A model generated the notes under the pieces. The model saw only the letters and a list, made by a program, of their open reading frames with translations. It was not told the DNA's origin and searched no databases. From Owenia fusiformis (taxonomy: Eukaryota > Annelida > Polychaeta > Sabellida > Oweniidae): a stretch of 64,000 nucleotides of DNA. Positions 43,652 through 53,700 of the stretch are shown here, in pieces (within the stretch, counting starts at the first letter, position 1; each line of letters begins with the position of its first letter). The translations under genes and the position numbers were made by a program. Where the stretch lies: the NCBI GenBank assembly GCA_903813345.2, contig CAIIXF020000006.1:24001936-24065935 (forward strand), written 5' to 3'.

Positions 43652-45523
43652 TATTGATATTTTTATTGGCCTATATTCTACATAATAAGCATTTTATGTG
43701 AAAAATTATATATAAAAACAACTCATTCACAATTTATAAATAAATTAGTCATATATATCTAAGTTGATTTTAGCACTATACCTAGAGTAAATAGACCTAC
43801 ATGTATTTGATGATTTAGCTTTTCATGTACAAAGTACACAATACCAAACTTAAAACTGCTGAGGTATACATGTGGAATGAGGCTGGAATGGAACTTTATT
43901 GATAAACAAAAAAAAATATGAAAAAAGCACTATTTAGATCACTCAAAAAGATTAAAGGAAAACTAGAAGGGATAGAGATGATTTGAGAGATTAAGAAAAA
44001 AATTGTCACAATAATTTCTTACAATATATTTGGCCCATAACATTCAATATCTTGCCTGTTTTCTGAAGTCAACAATTTTGACATGATACTGTTCTTCTTT
44101 TTAATTTGTCAGCCATTTTAACTTGGTCGACTCGCAAAATCCTTAAAGCCCACCAAATAAAGTAGCTGCCAAATGCCCTGGTAATTAGCCACCAAATGTT
44201 CAAATCAAGTAGCCCCAAATTAAGTAGAAGTACAGTAATCTCTTAATTTTAAGGTTGTGTGGCCATATTTTCATTTTACCGAATTTGGATCCTCAATCAC
44301 TTCTTTATTTGATCAGATAGCCTTTCTCTTCTTTTTTCAAAAGATCAAATCAGGATTGCTTTGGAAACATTTGCTTCATGAAGATTCACTCTCTAGTCTC
44401 TATCCCATCTAATTCATTTAACTCAGCATTTACCTTTTTCAACTTTGGTCATTTTTACTTAGCCCATAGTTTAACATTGAGATTATATGCTGTAAAAAAG
44501 TTTTAAAACTGCATTATGTTGAAATCCCAAAATACATGTAATTCTTGTGTTCATAATTTTTTAAAAGATTGCCAAAATTATCCTATTTGCAGGGGTTTCA
44601 CTAGAATTTCTCACAACAGGCTGAATGAATGAAAACAACAGGCAAAATTAATGAAAATCATAAATGTAACATGGAAAAGTTGAAAAGTCCCTAAAAACAA
44701 CAGGCGATTTTGTGAAAACAACCTGGTGAGTCCTTGAGTCTGTAAACTTTTGGCATGAAGTGTTGCACCTAAGAATTAAACCTGTCTAATGGGGCCCAAA
44801 ACAAGTACAGTATCAGGCCCCTAGCTAGGGGTTCTGGGGGTTTGAGCGAACATATGATGTTGACTGTTGAGTAAAACATGTATTTTATATCATCATTTTA
44901 TACATGTAAATACTAAACTAGATTTGTTTACTTAGAAAATTTTGACCAAGATGTTTTTGTAAAATTGGAGCATGAATAAATGAATACTGTACAAAATATC
45001 TGACAATATGAATTGTGTATTGTATTTAGGTGGGTTATGTGTAACATTTAGTCACCTATAGTGCTACTAGTGTTGCAATGATACAGTGGATTTTTTTGAT
45101 TCATTCAAAAAATAAATACCCGTCATTTAACTCCGGCCAGATCACAAAGAAATCATTTAGCTGCTTATTTCATCTTTCCACCATATATGCTCAACATATT
45201 TAAATCATTTCATCAATTACACCAAGTTGGCCCCACTGTGTAAATGAAAGCAAAGCTAAAACTTTTCATGTACCTGTTATTTTGCAAAAGTCCTGAGCTT
45301 ATATATAACTGACAAGTCTACATTAGGAAGAGGATGGAAAATGGCATTTTGTTTTTCAGTGATCAGCTTCCACATTTAAAAGTTCCACACTATTTATTTG
45401 GGTGATGGTATAATAAATAAAAATTGAAATTGAATATATAAAAAGTAAGATCTACATACTGCACTGCACTCTTTTGTCATGTTTCATATTTCCATATAAG
45501 CTGCAGTAAGAACACTTAACAAG
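43652..45523. other. No gene recognised
   Basis: About 1.9 kb of AT-rich DNA without exons, arrays or inverted ends that I could identify. Confidence 0.45.
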
Positions 45524-45732
45524 GCAGGCCCGTAGCCAGGGGGGGGGGGGTCTGAACCCTGTGAACCCCCTCCCCCCAGCCCAAAATTCTCTCAAAATCA
45601 TGCAGTTTTTCACCATTTTGAGCACTTCTCACGTGGTTTTAGCCATATTTGGGCCAAAATTGTCAAATGTGAACCCCCATGGAAATTTTTGAAAACTGAA
45701 CCCCCCTTGGCAAATCCTGGCTACAGGCCTGC
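45524..45732. mobile_element. 209-bp MITE with GCAGGCCYGTAGCCAGG ends and 3-bp duplication
   Basis: GCAGGCCCGTAGCCAGG at the left and the reverse complement of GCAGGCCTGTAGCCAGG at the right, flanked by AAG (45521-45523 and 45733-45735). A 3-bp duplication suits the PIF/Harbinger or CACTA groups. The same GGCGTAGCCAGG end motif occurs within the palindromic element near 16575 and 16845. Confidence 0.75.
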
Positions 45733-45863
45733 AAGTCAAACAAAATTTTCACAGACATTATCCTGATTTTCTTTTCAATATCAATTTAATAATCAATTTT
45801 TCAAACTTAAGCGAGTTCACTACAGGGATTATCAATTATAGCACAATGAAACCTGTAAAGTGT

Positions 45864-45966
45864 ACACTTAGAAGTGGAACACCTTTATTAGTGGAACACT
45901 TAGAAGTGGAACACCTTTATTAGTGGAACACTTAGAAATGGAACATCTCTATTAGTGGAACACTTC
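45864..45966. repeat. 32-bp tandem repeat, three copies
   Basis: ACACTTAGAAGTGGAACACC followed by TTTATTAGTGGA, at 45864, 45896 and 45928, with a partial fourth unit. Confidence 0.9.
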
Positions 45967-46362
45967 AGTCCCACGACCAACTGACCTAATTTTAAAAGCT
46001 TAAGAACCAAAGGTTTTATATTTAGACAAGTATTGCTGTACCGTTTATCGTTAAGAGCATATGTCTAATTGCAAGTAAAACCACAGTAATCAACTATATC
46101 CAGGACGCAACATTTCTTTTCCCGAGTTTCACACAAGCTAAAATCAAAGGAAATTACTTCCCAATTCCTTGACACATTTTACAGTACATGATTTTGTTCA
46201 TTTTGAAGCAACTTATCAATATGGCACACACAAAAATCTCATGAATCTACAACAACTCGTCAAGAAAATATCACATAGAGCTTCTAGGAATGCTACACTT
46301 GCATGCATAATTTTCACAAAATTGTCTTCAATATCATTAAATAATCAGTATTTAATTAAATA

Positions 46363-46868
46363 CTGTAGATTGGGTTAATTTGGAGCCCGCTTTAATTTGG
46401 CGAATTTGGCGAAATTGAAAAAATCGCCAATATAAATCTTCGCCAATTTAGAATGAATCCCCGGGAATTATCTAGGGTATTTCGCCCAGTATATTTAGGT
46501 CACTTCCGATTTAGTTTTTTCCAAAAATATGAAAAAATGTCTCTCATAAATTGGCTCAGAACTGGTCAGTCACTCATTAATACTCAGGGAAAAACTAGTA
46601 CAGGAAAAGCGCGGTATAATAGCAGCATCGATCGAGGTGCAAAATGTAAAAGATGATCTCACAAAAATGTACAAACGTGGTGAATATCGCCAATGGTCCT
46701 CATAAGAAAAAATGAACATAGCCAAAGATGCCCATTCACATGGTAATTAGCAAACAGCGCGTAAGTTTAAAAAGATTTTTTGCATATCCACCAAATTAAA
46801 TAGTCGCCAATATGCCAAAAATGGCAAAATCGCCAAATTAAGTAGCGCCAAATTAACCCAATCTACAG
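46363..46868. mobile_element. 506-bp TA-flanked MITE, copy 1 (pogo/mariner-like)
   Basis: Inverted ends CTGTAGATTGGGTTAATTTG with TA on both sides (46361-46362, 46869-46870). A second copy, inserted into a LINE tail, is at 52776-53278. The middle encodes broken phrases ([17 protein letters not shown] then EKMNIAKDAHSHG) that recall the N-terminal helix-turn-helix of pogo-like transposases. That last point is tentative. Confidence 0.88.
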
Positions 46869-46870
46869 TA

Positions 46871-47401
46871 TACATGTACATGTATATACATGTAGGAAAA
46901 AAAGTGTTTCAATTATTTCATTTCCTAAAGCCAGTTAAGGGCTTTCGGTTTAAATTGATATCTAGTATCTACCTGCAATACCAAATAATGTTTCAATACA
47001 ACTTTTTATCCCTGATATTTGTGAAAAAATTCACACAAAACAATTTATAACGTGTATTATCAGATTGTGACACTACCGAATACTGAATCTTAAAATTTAT
47101 GAAATATGATTTTTCAAATATAAGGATTTTAATTTAATTGATTATCCTTCGATAACCCAACTGCAATGGAACATGCTAATCTCATTATATATCATTATTA
47201 TCCAGGATTCCAGAGTTGTGTGATTTATGTAATTAGTTAGTGACAAAATCCCACCACTTGGATATGGTTACAAAGTGTAACAATTTGTTACAGATTTCAA
47301 CTGCAGAATGATTCCACCATGACAATAAATGGTTGCTATAAACGTTGTTGCATTGTTGCATCATGAAATGGAGAATAATGACTTTAAAGAGACATACGAG
47401 A
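46871..47401. other. 3' flank of HSDL1
   Basis: Non-coding, likely containing the 3' UTR of the minus-strand gene that ends at 47402. No clear polyadenylation signal was identified on the minus strand. Confidence 0.4.
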
Positions 47402-47701
47402 CTAATCAAATTTAACATGTGGTTTGTCCATACTAGCTAAATTACTTTGCGAGTCCTCCGTTGCACTATAAAACACAGATGATGATGAGGCAGAAGGTCC
47501 TATTGTACTTATACTCCCTATACTAGAACTCGGTTCAATTGTGGTGCTGTCTGACTCCGACATCGATCCTGTGGAACCCTGGGAGCCTTTCTGGCCTGAT
47601 CTATGGCGTATACGATTGTGTGTTTGACGCCGTAGCGCATTTAGAACCCGCATGGCTCCCCACATGTAGATATTCTCTGGAATTAAGCTGAGGAACCACC
47701 A
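47402..47701 (-). CDS. HSDL1: HSDL1 exon 9 with Ser-rich tail
   Basis: Acceptor TTTTTAATCTTCCAG. Encodes [20 protein letters not shown] and then a basic segment ([16 protein letters not shown]). A Ser/Thr-rich tail ([18 protein letters not shown]) runs to TAG at 47402. The tail is likely disordered and phosphorylatable. Confidence 0.9.
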   Translation of the reverse strand, partial: WWFLSLIPENIYMWGAMRVLNALRRQTHNRIRHRSGQKGSQGSTGSMSESDSTTIEPSSSIGSISTIGPSASSSSVFYSATEDSQSNLASMDKPHVKFD

Positions 47702-50700
47702 CTGGAAGATTAAAAATAAAGTTTATGCAAACCTTTAACTTTTGTCCTATAGTATAGACCTTTTTATTGAATCCGGTCACCTTTTCTTGTACAAAAGAAA
47801 ACAGGATTTATTGAACAGACGATTCATAATGTCATAGATTGTAGGCAGCAATACTATATAGTATTTATAACCAAAATTCGAAAGTTCTCAAAAAAGGTTT
47901 TACTCAATTTTAATTTCATGGAAATAGCTTGTACATGAAACATTCAATATTGAACACTAGTGTACATGTGCTAGTGGCAAATCATGTAATTGTGTTTCCA
48001 AAATCTTAGATTTTTTTAAAATAACAAAATATGCTGCATTGATAGATGGATGGTGCAACAATCACACCTTTAGACATATAATAGGAGTTAATAGTAATTT
48101 TAGTAATCAAGGTATTCAACAATGTGTTTGAAACCCAACATATTTTTTAATCATTTTATTTCAAATTCATATCATATCATACAAAGAATATCATATAGTA
48201 AACATTCAACAAGGTTAATCAAATTAACTTTTATCACAAAAAACAGTATGCAATGGGGTAAATCTTGGTGTGGTGTGTAATACATATCTTAGTCAATCTT
48301 GGTTGCTTTTGGTTGCTTTTAAGAATTTTAAAGTAGCTTTCAGAAGAAGTCTATGTTTGTGAATTTTTTCATGTGAATTCACCACAGAAAATGTTTAAGA
48401 TAGTAATATGCTTGGTCTTGTGGTTCTTATACTTTACCTGAAGAGTGTGGGGCCAATATCCTGTAGTCCTTGTTGAATAGCTTAGAGTACAAAGGGCATG
48501 CTGAAAAGTATTGAAGAAAATTGTGAACAACCTTTATATCATTTAGCACAGTACAGCAAAGGCCAGTGTTTATGCAGTCACCTGAAATGTTAAAGGTCAA
48601 TGTTAAAGGTCAATGTTTGTGTGGACATCTCAAATATCAATGTATGTATGGTCCCTTGCCCAAGTCGGTATTTTTTACTTATCTGATCTTGAATTATGAA
48701 CATAATAGAAATCAAGATAAGTATAAGTAAGAGACCGACTTGGGCAAGGCTAGGTCACCTGAACCATGGACATCTGAAAGGTTAATATACGTTTGGTCAC
48801 TTTAAAGGTCAAAGGTCATTGAATGGGTTTTGGTATTTACTTTTTATCATTATCTATTTACTATAATTGTCCAATACTAATTTACAGGGTTGGCACTAGA
48901 TTATGGGAAATGACTACCCATTCAAATTCTCTAATTATGAGCCCTTGTCTTATTTGAGAAGCACTAAATAAATATTCCCCAAAAATGAGAGGGAGATAGC
49001 TGCTTCTCAGCTTAGTATCTCCTTCACAAGACAATTAAAAATGTATCCAACTGGTAAGTTAATTTCGGTCACTATAAAAATATGTCCCCACTCCTTGGCG
49101 GTGACATTTCATTACCTGGACATATTTAGTGGCTGATGGAACCAATAGGCTTGGTTTAGAGAGTGCATCGCTAAACCTTGTCATCCTTGTTGCGACGTAG
49201 AATGGCATGAGAGACTGAACTATAATGCCTTTAGATTTGTACTCATAATTGATTGCACGGGAAAAGTAGTCAATATACGCCTGGAAAAAGATAATGTGAG
49301 AAATGCATGGCTACAATTATATTGGATATGAGATTTTGAGAAATAGTCAATACACATGATATATGCATGTTATCATAACAGACATAAGAATTAATCAACA
49401 TAATTATATAATTATATCGCACATGAAAAATCGTCAATAAATGCCTGTAAGGGCAATACATAAACACTTGAACAAATCATGGGCTGCATCCCAAAAATTG
49501 TTTACAGAATTTTGATGAAACTTATGCAATTCTTACCAAAATCAACACTAAATTGTTCAATAGGCCTATTTTTTGTCAGCATGATTACAAAATTGGTAGA
49601 TATACTTATTAAGGTATGGTACCACAGTAAGTACACAGACCAGTAACACCTATACACACCTTGGTTGCTGCATACACCGACATCTGTGGAGTAGGTTTTA
49701 AACTAGCACTTGAAGCCATATTAATAATTGCCCCACGGCCTCTGAAACAACAATATCAAGTTTAGTTACAACCTTGGTAAGTTTAAATAGAATATAATCC
49801 AACTGATTTACCACAGACCAGGAAAAATATATAGTTACTTTTTAGAAGTGTTACAGTAAAACCTGTAAACTGGTACACCGCAATAAGTATATTTATTACA
49901 TAAATTAATTTTAATGTAAGAGATATATGAAATAACCCCGGGGATCAACATTCGTTCAGTGTAAAATAGTACTCTGGGCGGAAGTTCGCTGGCGGTCTTG
50001 AAAAAATGAAATTTCCTCCCCCACCCTTCAAACTTTAGAGGGGTACGTTTTATGATTTAAACATCATGTATTTTATTAAATGTATATATGTTTATCATAG
50101 GGCGGTTTTTATATATCATGTATATTGCCTTGCATTGTAAACAACTTGCATTGGCAATATGAATCAATATGATATGTTTTGTAAGAATATATGTTTTGTA
50201 ATAAGATTTATTAATTAAAAATAAATCCGCTCATTTTAAGCCCAACATCCATGTTTTGTATTATATTTCAGAATATTACACATTAAGTGTTCCTGTTACC
50301 CATTTACTTAACATCAAATGAAGCAAATGTACATGGTACACCTACAAAATGAAACAATATTTTGAATTACAAAATGTGTCCGACTTTTGAAGACTTTACA
50401 GTATTTAATGTTTACCTCTCCACCATACCGGGAAGTATGATTTGTGTCATCATAGTCGTTGCAACAATGTTAATATTGACCAGTTGCCAAAGTCTCTAAA
50501 AAACACCAAAACAAGAAGATAACGTGATGAATAGATCTTTAGTAAAAGCTTCCCTGAAAATGTGAAATGAATCTCTTGACAGCAGTGAGATAGTCAAACA
50601 TTCGATGTTCCACTTACACAAGTTTTATTGTAGATGCAAATTATTGGAGGACTCTATTATAATTAAATCTTACTTCAACTTGTACATCTGTGAACATCAT

Positions 50701-53700
50701 TGGATAGTCATACATTACTCCTACATTGTTTACTGAAACAACAAATCAATATTCATTGTACAATATCAACATTTTATGGGAATTCAATTGTTTAAAATCA
50801 CAATTTAGTAAAACAAATGATCAAGTGTATTTAATATATATGTATTCGTATTTCACATTTGGCATTGATAAATGGTTGGCAAAATCAAGAATTCTCTCAT
50901 ACGTGAGATCAATAATGTCTTTCAACCTGATATCCTTTCATAGGCCATGATATAAAATCCAACAATGAAATATCCCAACTTAACATTCCATTAAAAACAA
51001 ACAATCACCATAAAATATATGGTACAATCACCTCCATAGAATCTTCTCCAACATTGAATTCAAAGATGTGATACAGGAAATATACCACGAAAGGTAATAC
51101 TGCATTAGCGAAGCTTGAGTGGTTGTTCCCCGAGTGGAATATTTCCTGTATCACATAAGCTGAAACGTGTGATGACGATTTTATCACATGTCAAGGAATT
51201 TTGAAGCATTTTGATTTGGTCAGTTATGATTGTGTTAAGGGGAGGCATCAAAAGTTCAATGTCTGATAGGAAACTTAATAAATCTAGTTTTGAGTTGGAC
51301 CCCCCCCCCTCCCCCTCAAAACTAAATACAATGAAAGTTGACTTTTCACATGTTTTAGCGACTCAATTTGGACTTTCATGGGGGCAGTACTATAACTTAT
51401 TTATGATTCTTAAACATGTGCCAAAAAATAGGCATAATAATATTCCATGTTGCATGCATCTTGGTGAAGAAGGCATCTGGTATGGTAAAGTCTTTATTTT
51501 TAAACCATTCCAAGGCATTTCGAGTCAAAATGGCAAAAAAATTAAATGTTGAATTTGTCGGATAGCAAACTGAAATAGCTCTGACCCCCTCCCCCCAAAC
51601 TAGATTTATTTAGTTTTCTATCAGACATTGATCTTTTGATGCCTCCCCTAAGTAGCCTGTACTCCTGGTATCTATTATAATTTTTGATTTCGCTTTGAAA
51701 CAATTTGCCGTCATACCGTTGTATTTGTACTTGTTTGTGAAATAGTATGACGTCATATTGTTGTCCTTACCTAGAAGTGATATAATCAGTGACATCACAA
51801 CGTTGTTATTGACTCCGTAGTGATACAGCCTATCGTATCACATGAAAATTAGTCACGTGCCATGTGATACCGAATATACATCATCAAAATTGACCAATCA
51901 AAATGCTAAGACACTCCTATTCATGTGATAAAGTGTGATACAACGAAACCCTGTGACTTACCTAGAATTCCTATTTCTCTGCCTTTAAGCTTGGTCTCCA
52001 GTGCTGCATATATATCCCTACCCTGGGAGAAGTCTACTGGAATGCACTCTGTCTCCACCCCAAATTCTTGCTCTGTAACACATAGAAACATAATGTAACA
52101 TAATGTTTTGTAATATTTTCGAAGAATGCTTTTGAGATATGATCTGATAAATCCTCTTATGGTTATTGATATCTAGTGCAGACACTGCTAACTAGTGTTG
52201 GGCAATTAAAGTAAATAAATAAAAAATATGCATTATGTCATTTGTGATTGAATCTTAATGGTTCATTTTGCAATTGTGTTTAGTTGAAGAACCTAAAGCA
52301 TAAGGCAGTTAAGGTAATATAAATAATTCAAACTTGAAAACCAGAACAACGGCAACGCCAAAGCGTAGCGAATCCCATCGAACAGAAATGGCTGGCATTT
52401 TTACAAACGAGCGCAAATATCATAAAACAACACACCATTTTCAAAATGGTTGCTCTCTAGCCAAGTTGTCATCAGAAGAAATAATATGCTTTTAAGTAGC
52501 CACCTCTAAAATTTTTGAAAAATTGCACACGTACTTGTAAAATAACACACATAAAAAGGTGACCATTTTTCAAAATGGCCGACTACTCCCCAAAGTTTTA
52601 TTAGACAATGTGCCATGCTTAAAGTATTCACATATCAATTATGAACAAAATCGCTCAACTACTTTTCGAGTTATAGTAAAATATGTTAAAATGGCGGCCA
52701 TTTTTCAAAATGGCCACCTTCTACCAAAAACTTCATTAGAAATAGACAGTGTGCCATGCTTATAGTATTCACATACTGTAGATTGGGTTAATTTGGCGCC
52801 CGCTTTAATTTGGCGAATTTGGCGAAATTGAAAAATTCGCCAATATAAATCTTCGCCAAAATTTAGAATGAATCCCCGGGAATTATCTAGGGTATTTCAT
52901 CCAGTGTATTTAGGTCACTTCCGGTTTAGTTTTTTCCAAAAATACGAAAAAATGTCTCTCATAAATTGGCTCAGAACTGGTCAGTCACTCATTAATACTC
53001 AGGGAAAAACTAGAAAGGAATAGCGCGAATAGTAGCAGCATCGATCGAGGTGCAAAATGTAAAGGATGATCTCACAAAAATGTACAAACATGGTGAATAT
53101 CGCCAGTGGTCCTCAAAAGAAAAAATGAACATAGCCAAACATGCCCATTGACATGGTTATTCGTAAGTTTAACATTGCATTAACATTTTTTGCATATCCG
53201 CCAAATTAAATAGCCGCCAATATGCCAAAAATGGCAAAATCGCCAAATTAAGTAGCGCCAAATTAACCCAATCTACAGTACCAAATATGAACAAAATCGC
53301 TCCACTACTTTTCGAGTTATAGTAAAATATGTTAAAATGGCGGCCATTTTTCAAAATTTTTTTCAAAATGGCCGCCTTCTACCAAAAGTGTCATAGGACA
53401 GTGTGCCATGCTTATAGTATTCACATACCAAATATGAACAAAATCGCTCCACTACTTTTCGAGTTATAGTAAAATGCGTTAAAATGGCAGCCATTTTTCA
53501 AAATGGCCACCTTCTACCAAAAGTGTCTTTAGACAGTGTGCAATGCTTATAGTATTCACATACCAAATATGAACAAAATCGCTCCACTATTTTTTGAGTT
53601 ACAGCCAAAATCGTAAAATAACGCGTAAAGGCCGCCATTTTTCAAGATGGCTGCCATGTGCTTCTTTAATATCTACATTTGTAGCATTATTAATGTCCTT

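Noticed and set aside
51211-51552. 113-residue plus-strand ORF in HSDL1 intron 3
   Set aside because: It lies across a Harbinger-like MITE end, contains a C-run-derived proline stretch and has no recognisable domain.
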